This document shows, in pieces, positions 17,459-26,418 of a stretch of DNA of 64,000 bases. Each line of letters opens with the position of its first letter. Position 1 is the first letter of the stretch. Made by a program: the position numbers and the translations under genes. The stretch is taken from NCBI GenBank assembly GCA_035549015.1, contig DASZRW010000103.1:62001-126000 (forward strand). Direction: 5' to 3'. The notes below the pieces were generated by a model, which ran no database searches, had not been told where the DNA came from, and saw only the letters and a list, made by a program, of their open reading frames with translations. This DNA is from JAFDZV01 sp035549015. Its GTDB lineage: Bacteria; Bacteroidota; Ignavibacteria; OLB7.

Positions 17459-18847
17459 CTAGCGTCGTGCCTCGGCGGCCTCCACTTCGCGTTTGATGCG
17501 ATCGAACACATACACCCCGTCACCGTTCTCCGCAAGCTCGATCTCCCCCTGGAGCTTTGGAAGAATCCGCTGCAGCACCTCCGGGACCTCCTCTCGCTTC
17601 AGATCCTTCTCGCCCAGGGAGACGAGCGCGAAGTACATCTGGTCAGCCGTCGCACGCCAGAGCCGCTGTTGGAATATGACGCGCATCACCTTCTTCTCGC
17701 GTACGCGCGCCAGACGCTCCGCCTCTCTGCGCCTGGTTCCGGGAAGGCGGAGCAGCGATGTGACAAGAAAGAGACCGGAGAAGGCGATCGGGAAGTAGCC
17801 GAGGAGGAAGCGCGCGGCGCCGGTGTGAAAGAAGCGCGAATAAATACGAAGCGTCTCCAGACCTCCCCCCAGCATGCCCGCGCCAACGGCCAGTGTGAAG
17901 AGGATCATCGCAACGATTGCAATGTTCCGTCCGCTGCTGTTGCCGGAATGTTCGTACGGAGCCTCGACCTCGTTCCAATAGGGGACGATCGGCGCATCGA
18001 CGTTTGCGGCCGTACCGGAGATGAAGCCTTCGAACTGGCCAACCACCACCCCCTCTTCGGTGATATCGGGATCGCCCTTGAAGCGTACCAGATAGTCCGC
18101 CAGCCGTTCCTCGGAATCCATCACCGCGCAGCCGGAGAGCGCCGTGATCTCGACGGGAGTGATCACTCCCTTCTCGGCACGAAGGAAGGCCGCGATCTCC
18201 CGTTCGTTCTCCAGCGGATCGGCCGCGGGCCGTTCCGGCCCCAGCGCCAGATCGTAGATGGCGATAATGAAGGACTTCTTCTTCGCGTCGATGCCGCGGG
18301 GAGTGTTCATACGACGATACCGGTTGCCTCGCGCATCGATATCGTACAGAGCTCCGGAGTATGCCCGCGACCAGAACGCATACTGAATCCCCTCCGACAT
18401 CACACGCAGAAGCCCGGCCACCGCACCGCCGCCGAAATCGCTCCGGCTGTCGCGATCGTTGCCGCTGGAGGATCGCTGCGCCACCATCAGCGCAATCAAC
18501 AGGATCAGCATGATGGCGAAGTAGACGATGACCATCAGACCGATCCAGACTTTGAAAAAGATCTTGAAGCCGCGCCAGAGTGACTGTTTTACCTCGGCCC
18601 ATTTTTCGGCGGCGGTCTTGGTGCCCCGGCGTCGCAGCGGGTATTCGAAGGCGAAGAGGATATTCCCCTCGGCATCTGCGGTTACTCGCGTGACGTACAG
18701 TTCCATCAGGCGCGAGAGCGCATCGCGCGCCTCGTCGACTGAGACTCCCGTGGCCGTTGCGGCATCCTGCGGCGTCAGATTGCCGCGTGCAACGGATACC
18801 TTCTTTTCAACCAGCGCCAGCGCCTGCTCGGAAACGGTCTGCTTCAT
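17459..18847 (-). CDS. Integral membrane protein with N-terminal winged-helix-like domain
   Basis: 462 aa from the ATG at 18847. The first ~80 residues look like a winged-helix/HTH (ARGNLTPQDAATATGVSVDEARDALSRLMELYVTRVTADAEGNILFAF). Then come a hydrophobic segment (IGLMVIVYFAIMLILLIALMV), a long soluble region, two further membrane segments (NIAIVAMILFTLAVGAGML and LGYFPIAFSGLFLVTSLL) and a charged C-terminal domain. The exact family is not recognised. A role in sensing or regulation at the membrane is possible but unproven. Confidence 0.75.
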   Translation of the reverse strand: MKQTVSEQALALVEKKVSVARGNLTPQDAATATGVSVDEARDALSRLMELYVTRVTADAEGNILFAFEYPLRRRGTKTAAEKWAEVKQSLWRGFKIFFKVWIGLMVIVYFAIMLILLIALMVAQRSSSGNDRDSRSDFGGGAVAGLLRVMSEGIQYAFWSRAYSGALYDIDARGNRYRRMNTPRGIDAKKKSFIIAIYDLALGPERPAADPLENEREIAAFLRAEKGVITPVEITALSGCAVMDSEERLADYLVRFKGDPDITEEGVVVGQFEGFISGTAANVDAPIVPYWNEVEAPYEHSGNSSGRNIAIVAMILFTLAVGAGMLGGGLETLRIYSRFFHTGAARFLLGYFPIAFSGLFLVTSLLRLPGTRRREAERLARVREKKVMRVIFQQRLWRATADQMYFALVSLGEKDLKREEVPEVLQRILPKLQGEIELAENGDGVYVFDRIKREVEAAEARR

Positions 18848-19195
18848 GGATACGATCGTGTTGAGAACAATCCTCAATGATACTTGATCGGAAGAAACGA
18901 TCGTGATGGAGATATAGTTTCGGTCCGATTGTGGCAATGTGAACGGACGCGGAGCGGCAGCGGTCCCCGCGCATGCGAACATGCTGCACCGACGTCGGCA
19001 ATGGAGCCGTCGCCCGGTATCCGGCGGCGCACACCGAACGTGCACGGCTCGAATCCGTGTGCAGGCTTCGGAGCATGCATGGATCCACAGCCGCATGTGC
19101 GCGGTGCGGCACGGTGTTCGCATGGCAACACCGTGCCGACAAACCAGGTCCCCACCAAGCCTGCCGCCCAACGTCGACAACGCTGCCGGGATTCG
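18848..19195. other. Intergenic region between lexA and the membrane-protein gene
   Basis: 348 bases, both flanking genes on the minus strand. It holds the strong hairpin at 19107-19138 and presumably the promoter of the membrane-protein gene. No small gene was seen. Confidence 0.5.
19107..19138 (-). terminator. Perfect 12-bp hairpin downstream of lexA
   Basis: CGGCACGGTGTT (19107-19118) pairs perfectly with AACACCGTGCCG (19127-19138) around an 8-nt loop. It lies 57 bases beyond the lexA stop in the direction of lexA transcription. There is no T-run, as in several other hairpins in this window, so factor-assisted termination or an operator role for the next gene are both possible. Confidence 0.55.
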
Positions 19196-19825
19196 TTATC
19201 GGAGCGTCACGGCGAGGGATGCGATCACCACACCCTGAATGCGGACGTGGTCGAGCGGGTAAACCCGTTCCTGATACTGTGCGTTGGCAGGGATCAACGT
19301 GATACGGTCGGCATCGGAACGAACGTACTTCAACGTGGAGCCTTCCCCTTCCACCCAGACACAGCAGATGCTGCTGTCGGCAACCGGTTCGCCGGGCCGT
19401 ACAACAACCAACTCCCCCTGATTGATCCCGGCATCCACCATCGAATCGCCGCTGACCGCGAGAAAGAAATCGCCGTACTGCAGCTGTGGAACGATGTCGG
19501 TGAGCTTGCTGATGCGGTGTTCCTGGATCTGATCCACCTCTGTCAACGGTCCGGCGGAGATCGATCCAAGCATTGGCCAGGAGGGAAGAACGGCGGACAC
19601 GCCACGATCGGTTAACTGGATCGACGTGGGACGACCATAGCCGTAGCGCTTGATTCGCAGATACCCTTTTGCCTCCAATGCATCCAGATGCTGGTATGCG
19701 GGTGAGGGGTCGCGAAAGCCAAAATGTTTTGCGATCTCAGGACCTGTCGGAAAACGCCCGTCGCGGTCCTGAAACGCAACGATGAAATCGAGTACTTCGC
19801 GCTGACGGTTGGTTAGCTGCTTCAT
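19196..19825 (-). CDS. lexA: LexA repressor, SOS regulator with self-cleavage domain
   Basis: 209 aa from the ATG at 19825. The N-terminal winged helix (1-~70) has the LexA start MKQLTNRQREVLDFI and PTGPEIAKHFGF. The S24-type peptidase domain has the Ala91-Gly92 cleavage bond (SISAGPLTEV), catalytic Ser128 (SGDSMVDAGI) and Lys166 (STLKYVR). It represses DNA-damage genes until RecA filaments trigger self-cleavage. The recognition helix differs from the Escherichia type, so the operator will too; a nearby palindrome is listed as a candidate. Confidence 0.92.
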   Translation of the reverse strand: MKQLTNRQREVLDFIVAFQDRDGRFPTGPEIAKHFGFRDPSPAYQHLDALEAKGYLRIKRYGYGRPTSIQLTDRGVSAVLPSWPMLGSISAGPLTEVDQIQEHRISKLTDIVPQLQYGDFFLAVSGDSMVDAGINQGELVVVRPGEPVADSSICCVWVEGEGSTLKYVRSDADRITLIPANAQYQERVYPLDHVRIQGVVIASLAVTLR

Positions 19826-19848
19826 GGCAATAGAATTCGGTATGAGGG

Positions 19849-19861
19849 CCTTCCGTGAAGG
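19849..19861 (-). promoter_or_regulatory. Candidate LexA operator (CCTTC-N3-GAAGG palindrome)
   Basis: A perfect 5-3-5 palindrome CCTTCCGTGAAGG lies 24 bases before the lexA start codon, where an autoregulatory site is expected. A half-match (GGAAGGAACC) follows at about 19873. LexA sites vary widely between phyla, so this is inference from position and symmetry only. Confidence 0.35.
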
Positions 19862-20233
19862 AACGATATGTAGGAAGGAACCGACCGGGGTTACCAGGAG
19901 TTGACCGGGCACAGCTTGGGCAGGGTCAGCGCCATGAACGCCACTCGGTTCTAAGGGACTGATCGCGTTTTCGGGCTATTCACCGGAGAGACGGGATGAG
20001 CCGCGAGAGGAGGTTCCCGCGGATGCACACGAAGGCCATGTGCGGCTCCGGAAGACGTGATCGGCAGGGACGTGACCGGCGAGGCCGGTGTGAGGCTACG
20101 GTTTCACCAGGGTGTTGGCAAAATCGATTGCGCCTTGCGCGCTGCTCGATACGGGATATGAGGATGTGACAGGGATGAAAATACAAAAACGCACAAATAA
20201 TACTAGGGTATTGAGCATGTTGCATGATATTCA

Positions 20234-20265
20234 TTCCGCCGCATTGCATCGCGAGCGGCGGAATG
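20234..20265. other. Perfect 10-bp inverted repeat
   Basis: ATTCCGCCGC (20234-20243) pairs with GCGGCGGAAT (20256-20265) around a 12-nt loop. It lies in intergenic DNA right after an A+T-rich patch. It may be a terminator, an operator or a folded RNA leader. Confidence 0.6.
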
Positions 20266-20446
20266 TTGTGGATGCCGGTCCGGCATGATCGGCTCCCTCG
20301 GCGGTTCGGCTATCGTGCGGCAGCCCGGCGCACGGTCCTGCGCGCCTCGGCGGCGCGGCCTCACCGGCGGCCTGCCGGCGCGGCCTTCATTCTCTCCGGC
20401 ACCCAGTTCCTCCGGCCTCCTTCTCCGGACATTCTTCAAGAGCCAG

Positions 20447-20842
20447 ATGAGGTTTGTGATGATTGTTCTGCTTCTCCAGCAAACGCATGAGCTTGCAGCA
20501 ATCACGCCCGGCCTGCGCATTCCGGAGCGGCCGTTGCCGACTCACCCGTGGCCTGCGGCGCCGCTCCCGATCGAGTCCGGACTCTCCATCCTGTTCGGCC
20601 GCGGCCTCCACTTCGACGACATGGGAACCTGCTACGTCTGGCACGCGGACGGCAACTGCTACGCGCTTCCGCTTCACATCTGGAGCCACCCGGCCTCGCC
20701 CGTCCGGAGCCGCATCATGCTCCACTGGCCGTATGGGGAACAGCTCAGCTTCTGGCACGAACTCATGGAGCATTCATCCTCCCCCGTGGACATGCAGCAG
20801 ACGCCGTCTGACACAGGGGCCGAAAGCCCGTGCAGAAGTTGA
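20447..20842 (+). CDS. Hypothetical protein, weak support
   Basis: 131 aa if started at the ATG at 20447; the frame is open further upstream to 20285. The central part (FGRGLHFDDMGTCYVWHADG and LHIWSHPASPVRS) reads like real protein and the third codon positions are strongly G/C, as in the neighbouring genes. No family is recognised, no ribosome site is clear, and the opposite strand is open too. It may be a real small gene or chance. Confidence 0.4.
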   Translation: MRFVMIVLLLQQTHELAAITPGLRIPERPLPTHPWPAAPLPIESGLSILFGRGLHFDDMGTCYVWHADGNCYALPLHIWSHPASPVRSRIMLHWPYGEQLSFWHELMEHSSSPVDMQQTPSDTGAESPCRS

Positions 20843-21690
20843 GTGCGATACCGACAGGTGGGGAGGAAAGTCGGCGGCCCTGTCATCGTCAGCACGACCT
20901 CCGGGAATGCCGCCCCCCAGGGGAAATGGTCCCGCCATGATATGATGGTACACTTTTGGGATACGTTGCGCATCTTCCCCCGATGCAGGGAGTTGCCTGC
21001 CCGAAGCCGTCAAGACCATTGCTTCATTGCTGCGGCCTCACGTATCTTGCAGCGTCGCCTGCATTCCAACCGGCGATTTCCCGGATACGTTACATCATCG
21101 GCGTTCTTCTGCCGTATCTCCCCTCAATCATGAATGAGGGTGGCAGGCGCCGATATCGCATTGTAGACCTCCGTTGGCTCGACGGGATATGCCTGCGACC
21201 AAGCCGGAAATCCGCCTGCGCCGGATACTCAACGAGCGGTGATGCAAATCCCGGCACTCTGTATTCACGATGCCGGGTGGTTGGATCCGACCCCAGACAA
21301 TGTCGCCGGTGAGGCCGCGATTGGCAGCGGCACCGCGGCGATACCCCCAGATTCGTTCAAGCGTTCCGACGTGGCGGCACGGTCACTGTAGCCCACACTA
21401 CTGACTGTGCCATGATGCCACGCCGGGCGACAGCGTTTGGACGTACTCAACCATCGCGCCCGCACAAGCGGACGATCAAAAGCGCAATACATATCAGTTC
21501 CATTCCCGGATCGGGATGAGCGGAGCCGTACGGCACGCTCTATCGTGATCGCTGTCACATGTCGGGAATGGCTTCATGTCGACGGGTTGCCGTCCCTGCA
21601 TGCGTGCAGGGACGACTATACTCGTGCGGCATCATCTACACGATCGATCATACACAATGATTGTCTTCCGATCACGATAACGAAGCAGCA
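20843..21690. other. Long intergenic region
   Basis: 848 bases with no gene I can support. Open frames on both strands are short, overlapping and protein-unlike. The promoter for the Myb-like repeat gene should lie at the right end, where an A+T-richer stretch (about 21640-21690) is seen. No repeat or tRNA was recognised. Confidence 0.5.
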
Positions 21691-22716
21691 ATGAGATCAT
21701 CAAAAAAATCCACGGAACGGCAGGAACCGTCTGTAATCCGACAGTTCCACTGGCCTTCTGCCACGAACAACTCGCAGCGCGAGGTGGGGCAGAAGGGTGA
21801 GCGCAAGGGTACGCAGCGGCGCGGATGGACGAAGGAGGAGGATGCTATCATACGCCGCTCGTATACAAAACACGGATCGCGTTACACGGCCGAGTTGCTT
21901 GGACGGACCATCACATCCGTTCAGCATCGGGCGTTGAAGCTCGGCGTGCCGGGGCATGGCATTCGGCCATGGACGACGAAGGAGGAACACTACCTCCGCA
22001 AGAAGTACGGGAAGCTTACGGCCACGGAGATCGCACGAATACTGAGACGCTCGGAGCAGAGCGTCCGCGGGCATATCCATCAATTGGGCCTGGGCAGGTA
22101 TCGCCCGGCAACATGGACTGCTGATGAAATCGAATATCTTCGAAAACACTATGGCTCTGTGAAGGTGGCGGCACTTGCAGCCGAGCTGGGCAGAACAACC
22201 GACGCCGTGGAGTTGAAGGCGGGCAAGCTTCAGCTTCGCAAGAAGCTGGTTCGCCTCTCCGCGAAACAGACGGCATGGGTGGTTGAGAATCTCGGGAAGA
22301 TATCATACGACAATCTTGCCCGGGAGCTCGGTGTAAGCAGCACCACGATTATGAAGATCGCCGGACGCAACGGATATCGTCCGCGACCGAATATCAGAGC
22401 CTGGACTGACGCCGAGGATGAGTATCTGAAGAAACACTATGGCCGGAAGACACGCCGCGAAATCGCCGAGGCGATCGGGCGCACGGTGCCGCTGGTTGGC
22501 TGGCGTGCGGCGAAGCTGGGGTTGACGAGGGAGGTCCGGAATCTCGAGAAGGTGCGGAACTGGACGTCGGACGAGGACAGCCTGCTGCGCAAGCTCGCGG
22601 CAGACAATACGTACGAACAGATAGCCCAGCGTCTGAACAGAACGCGGGCCGCCGTTGTTGGACGCGCCGTACGGCTGGGCCTCACCGGAGGCGAACGCAC
22701 GGCCGCAAAGCGCTGA
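21691..22716 (+). CDS. Protein of six Myb/SANT-like helix-turn-helix repeats
   Basis: 341 aa from the ATG at 21691; an in-frame TTG lies 30 bases upstream. After a polar ~42-residue N-terminus, six repeats of about 48 residues follow. Most start with a Trp-Thr pair (GWTKEED, PWTTKEE, TWTADE, AWTDAED, NWTSDED) and end with a GRT..SV..RA.KLGL recognition-helix-like segment. The fourth repeat is degenerate (LSAKQTAWVVENLGK). The pattern is that of Myb/SANT DNA-binding modules. No enzymatic domain is visible. It probably binds DNA over an extended site; target and role are unknown. Confidence 0.8.
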   Translation: MRSSKKSTERQEPSVIRQFHWPSATNNSQREVGQKGERKGTQRRGWTKEEDAIIRRSYTKHGSRYTAELLGRTITSVQHRALKLGVPGHGIRPWTTKEEHYLRKKYGKLTATEIARILRRSEQSVRGHIHQLGLGRYRPATWTADEIEYLRKHYGSVKVAALAAELGRTTDAVELKAGKLQLRKKLVRLSAKQTAWVVENLGKISYDNLARELGVSSTTIMKIAGRNGYRPRPNIRAWTDAEDEYLKKHYGRKTRREIAEAIGRTVPLVGWRAAKLGLTREVRNLEKVRNWTSDEDSLLRKLAADNTYEQIAQRLNRTRAAVVGRAVRLGLTGGERTAAKR

Positions 22717-22882
22717 GCTGGCGGCATATCACGATGGTGGGAACGGCCCTGCAGGTGTGGGGCCGTTTCCCCTTCGGGCACCGACGCCGTATGCGGAAAG
22801 GAACCACCCGAAAGAACCGGCGGAAGAACCCGTGACGAATTGAGACTGCACGCGATGCGCGGAGTCTGTTTATCTTCACGGT

Positions 22883-23926
22883 ATGCAGCAGGTCGGTGTC
22901 ATACTCCACAATCTCGGTGGGCCTACATCGCTCGACGCCATTCGCCCGTTCCTCACCAATCTCTTCCTCGATCCGGAGATTATCAGGATCCCGCTCCCCG
23001 GAGCGCTTGGCCGCCTCTTCCCGCGCCGACTCTTCGCGGAGTTCGTGGCACGCCGCCGTACGCCGAAGGTTCGGCCGAATTACGAAATGATCGGCGGCAA
23101 GTCGCCGCTGCTGGAGCGCTCGCGCGAACAGGCGACCGCCCTCGAGAAGGAACTCAACGAACGCTTCGCCGGCCGGGCCCGGTTTCATGTGCGCCTCGGC
23201 ATGCGTTACTGGCACCCGTTCACGCAGGAGGCCGCCGAGGAATTCCGTTCGCTCGGCATCGAGAACATCTTCCTGCTCCCGCTCTATCCCCAGTACTCGC
23301 GCACTACCACGGGCTCCAGCTTCAAGGAGTGGCGCGACCTGCACCGCGACCGGTATGCGCGCCGCTTTCATGTGAAGTCCGCCCGCGACTACTTCCTTCA
23401 TCCGCGCTATATCGATGCGATCAATGACCGCATCAACGCAACACTCGCCGAGCGCTTTACCAACGAACAACGGCGCGGACTGCACTTCCTCTTCTCCGCA
23501 CATGGCACGCCGATCGCCGACGTGGAGGCGGGCGATCCCTACTCGCACCAGATCCGCGCAACGGTGGAGCAGGTGATGCGCACGCGCGGCAACGACTTCC
23601 CGCATTCCCTCTCGTTCCAGAGCCGCGTCGGCCCGGTGAAGTGGCTGGAGCCGTACACGCAGGATGCCATTGCGCGTCTGGCTTCGGAGCAGGTGACGGC
23701 GCTTCTCATGATCCCCATCGCCTTCGTGACGGACCACATCGAGACGCTGCACGAGCTCGATATCGAACTGCGGGAAACCGCGCATCGGCATGGGATTCAC
23801 AAGTACGAGGTGATGTACGCGTTGAACAATTCCCCCCTCTTCATCTCGGCTCTGGCGGATATCGTGACGGCACGCTATGCCCCCGCCCGGGAGGCCGCGC
23901 CGATCGGAAGGAGGGATGGTCCATGA
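22883..23926 (+). CDS. hemH: Ferrochelatase
   Basis: 347 aa. It inserts iron into protoporphyrin IX (or coproporphyrin III), the last or next-to-last step of heme synthesis. Landmarks are VGVILHNLGGPTSLDAIRPFL, the PLYPQYSRTTTGSS porphyrin-pocket segment, the catalytic-His motif FSAHGTP, FQSRVGPVKWLEP, and the FVTDHIETLHELDIE metal-site region. First gene of the hemH-hemG-hemB-hemL operon; its stop overlaps the next start by four bases (ATGA), which suggests translational coupling. Confidence 0.95.
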   Translation: MQQVGVILHNLGGPTSLDAIRPFLTNLFLDPEIIRIPLPGALGRLFPRRLFAEFVARRRTPKVRPNYEMIGGKSPLLERSREQATALEKELNERFAGRARFHVRLGMRYWHPFTQEAAEEFRSLGIENIFLLPLYPQYSRTTTGSSFKEWRDLHRDRYARRFHVKSARDYFLHPRYIDAINDRINATLAERFTNEQRRGLHFLFSAHGTPIADVEAGDPYSHQIRATVEQVMRTRGNDFPHSLSFQSRVGPVKWLEPYTQDAIARLASEQVTALLMIPIAFVTDHIETLHELDIELRETAHRHGIHKYEVMYALNNSPLFISALADIVTARYAPAREAAPIGRRDGP

Positions 23927-25380
23927 GCCGGCACGACGTGATCATCATCGGCGGAGGGCTCTCCGGAGCATCGGCGCTTCACCGCCTTGCCCGCGAAGGC
24001 GCCAACGTGATATTGCTGGAGAGGCGCACGAGCCTGGGGGGCGTGGCACGCTCGCGCAGGAACGCGCAGGGAGCGCTGGTGGAGAGCGGCCCGAACAGTG
24101 CACAATCCGGGACGCCGGAACTGGCGGCGCTTGTCGAGGATCTGCACCTGGCCGACAAGATCGTTCGCCCGGGAGAGGCTGCCGCCAACCGCTACATCAT
24201 GCGCGATGGAGCATTGGTTGTTGCGCCGACAACGCCGCGGGAGTTTCTGCGAACAGCCTTGTTCAACCGCCGCACCCGCCTCCGGGCTCTGCGCGAGCGC
24301 TTCGTTGCGCCCGCCCCGGCCGATCGCGAGGAGAGTGTGGCGCAGTTCGTGGAACGCCGCCTTGGCCGTGATGTGCTGGAGTATGCCGTGGATCCGTTCA
24401 TCTCCGGCATCTACGCCGGCAGACCGGAGCATCTCTCGCTCCGTCATGCATTCCCCGGGCTGCATTCGCTGGAGCAGACGCACGGAAGTTTGATTCGCGG
24501 AGCACTGCGGATGCAGCGCCAGCGGAGCAAGGAACGCAGGCGTGCCGCGAAGGAGGGACGTTCCGCAACCGCACCGGAGCGCGGGATCTTCTCCTTCACC
24601 GAAGGGATGGGGATGCTCCCGCAGACCATTCAGGAATACTGGCACGACCTGCTCCGCCTTGGCTGCGCGGTGGAGCGAATGGAGCGGCAGGGATCGCTCT
24701 GGAGCGTGCAGGCCGGAGGCGACACGTACACCGCTCGGGATCTGATAGTTGCAACCGAGGCCGATACCGCCGCCTCCCTCCTGGCCCCGATACAGCCGGA
24801 GCTTGGGGACGTGCTCCGGACAATCGAACATCCGCCGCTTGCGGTGGCAACGATGTTGTACGGCCGATCCGCCGTGGAACACCCGCTGGACGGCTTCGGG
24901 CTGTTGATACCGTCATCCGAACACAGGCGCATTCTGGGCGTCATCTTCTCCTCCACGCTCTTCCCGGGCCGGGCTCCGGAAGGGACCGTACTGTTGACCG
25001 CGTTCACCGGCGGTGCACGCGATCCGCATCGCACTGCCGTGAGCGACGAGGAGTTGCTCTACGAAGTCCACGGGGAGCTGCGGCGCATCCTCGGCATCGG
25101 CAGCAAACCGCTCTCGAGCGATCTGCAACGATGGCCGCGATCGATACCGCAATACAACCTCGGCTATCAACGCGTACTGGATGCGATCGCTGCCGCGGAG
25201 GAGTGTTTGCCGGGACTGCATCTGCTCGGCAGCTATCGCGGCGGCGTTTCTGTTGGCGATCGTGTGAAGGCCGGCTGGCAGCTTGCCGAGCGCCTGCTTG
25301 CATCGGGAATCATCCCTCCTGTAACCGCCAATTCGAACAGGCCGGAATGCGGCACGGAAAACATCGCGGAGATGGAATGA
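23923..25380 (+). CDS. hemG: FAD-dependent protoporphyrinogen/coproporphyrinogen oxidase
   Basis: 485 aa from the ATG at 23923, with AAGGAGGG just upstream and an ATGA overlap with hemH. The N-terminal FAD-binding motif is DVIIIGGGLSGASALHRLAREGANVILLERR, and the family signatures VESGPNSAQ, DPFISGIYAG and FTEGMGMLPQTI are present. The C-terminus has the second FAD motif (HLLGSYRGGVSVGDRVKAGW). It removes six hydrogens from the porphyrinogen. This is the oxygen-dependent enzyme type, also called HemY, not the flavodoxin-like HemG of Escherichia coli. Confidence 0.92.
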   Translation: MSRHDVIIIGGGLSGASALHRLAREGANVILLERRTSLGGVARSRRNAQGALVESGPNSAQSGTPELAALVEDLHLADKIVRPGEAAANRYIMRDGALVVAPTTPREFLRTALFNRRTRLRALRERFVAPAPADREESVAQFVERRLGRDVLEYAVDPFISGIYAGRPEHLSLRHAFPGLHSLEQTHGSLIRGALRMQRQRSKERRRAAKEGRSATAPERGIFSFTEGMGMLPQTIQEYWHDLLRLGCAVERMERQGSLWSVQAGGDTYTARDLIVATEADTAASLLAPIQPELGDVLRTIEHPPLAVATMLYGRSAVEHPLDGFGLLIPSSEHRRILGVIFSSTLFPGRAPEGTVLLTAFTGGARDPHRTAVSDEELLYEVHGELRRILGIGSKPLSSDLQRWPRSIPQYNLGYQRVLDAIAAAEECLPGLHLLGSYRGGVSVGDRVKAGWQLAERLLASGIIPPVTANSNRPECGTENIAEME

Positions 25381-26384
25381 TGCCACAGGGTTTCGAACGA
25401 CTGACGACGATGGAAATGATCGTCCGCCCCCGCCGTCTGCGGCGCACGGCGGCGATCCGCGACATGGTTCGCGAGACGCATCTGCACCCTTCGTCGCTTG
25501 TCTACCCGTTGTTCATCGTACCCGGGAGAGCAGTCCGGAACGAAGTGGCGTCGATGCCGGAGGTATTTCAATTCTCCGTGGATGAGGCGGTGCGCGAGTG
25601 CGTGGCGCTGGCACGGCTTGGCGTGCGCGCCGTGATCCTGTTCGGGATTCCCGAGACGAAGGATCCGGTTGGAAGCGGCGCATATGCAGAGAGCGGCATC
25701 GTACAGCGCGCCGTCCGCGCCATCAAGGCGGAGGTGCCCGGAATGCTGATCGTGACCGATGTCTGCCTGTGCGAGTATACCGACCATGGGCACTGCGGCC
25801 TGCTGGAGGGGGATCGGATTCTCAATGACCCCACGTTGGATCTGTTGGCGCGAACAGCGGTGTCGCACGCCGAGGCAGGAGCCGATATCGTCGCACCGTC
25901 GGACATGATGGATGGGCGCGTCGCCGCCATCCGACATGCGCTCGACGAGAACGGCTTTCAGGAACTGGCTCTGATGTCGTACGCGGTGAAGTATGCCAGC
26001 GGGTTCTACGGCCCGTTCCGCGACGCGGCGCACTCCGCACCGAGTTTCGGAGATCGCCGTTCGCACCAGATGGATCCGGCAAACATCCGCGAGGCATTGA
26101 AGGAGGCGCAGCTCGATCTGGATGAGGGCGCGGACATCCTCATGGTGAAGCCCGCGCTCCCCTGCCTCGATGTGATCAACGCGCTGTATCGCAGCACCGA
26201 TGTGCCGATAGCCGCCTACCAGGTCTCCGGCGAATACGCCATGCTGCACGCCGCGGCGCGCAACGGCTGGCTGGATCTGGATCTCGTGATGGAGGAATCG
26301 CTTCTCGCAATCCGGCGTGCCGGCGCATCGATCATCATCTCCTACTTCGCCAAACGCTTCGCACAGGGCCGTTCCATCGTATAG
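25377..26384 (+). CDS. hemB: Porphobilinogen synthase (delta-aminolevulinic acid dehydratase)
   Basis: 335 aa from the ATG at 25377, overlapping the hemG stop as ATGA; a second ATG follows directly at 25380. It joins two 5-aminolevulinate molecules to porphobilinogen. The zinc-binding cysteine cluster is present (TDVCLCEYTDHGHCG), so it is the Zn-dependent form. The Schiff-base lysines lie in SYAVKYASGFYGPFR and ILMVKPALPCLDVI. The frame extends upstream within hemG but that part has no family match. Confidence 0.95.
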   Translation: MMPQGFERLTTMEMIVRPRRLRRTAAIRDMVRETHLHPSSLVYPLFIVPGRAVRNEVASMPEVFQFSVDEAVRECVALARLGVRAVILFGIPETKDPVGSGAYAESGIVQRAVRAIKAEVPGMLIVTDVCLCEYTDHGHCGLLEGDRILNDPTLDLLARTAVSHAEAGADIVAPSDMMDGRVAAIRHALDENGFQELALMSYAVKYASGFYGPFRDAAHSAPSFGDRRSHQMDPANIREALKEAQLDLDEGADILMVKPALPCLDVINALYRSTDVPIAAYQVSGEYAMLHAAARNGWLDLDLVMEESLLAIRRAGASIIISYFAKRFAQGRSIV

Positions 26385-26418
26385 AGGAACGGCATGCCTC
26401 TCGACAGAGTACTTCCCG

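Larger units (their letters stand above)
19826..20446. other. Intergenic region upstream of lexA
   Basis: 621 bases. It contains the candidate lexA operator (19849-19861), an A+T-rich patch near 20160-20235 that looks promoter-like, and a perfect hairpin (20234-20265). No credible gene was found. Confidence 0.5.

Noticed and set aside
19000..19095. GGCTCGAATCC-like sequence suggesting a tRNA T-arm
   Set aside because: No acceptor stem, D-arm or anticodon arm could be folded around it.
20387..20773. 128-residue minus-strand open frame
   Set aside because: Overlaps the more protein-like plus-strand frame at 20447-20842 and is Arg/Glu-rich with no recognisable pattern; neither frame is strongly supported.
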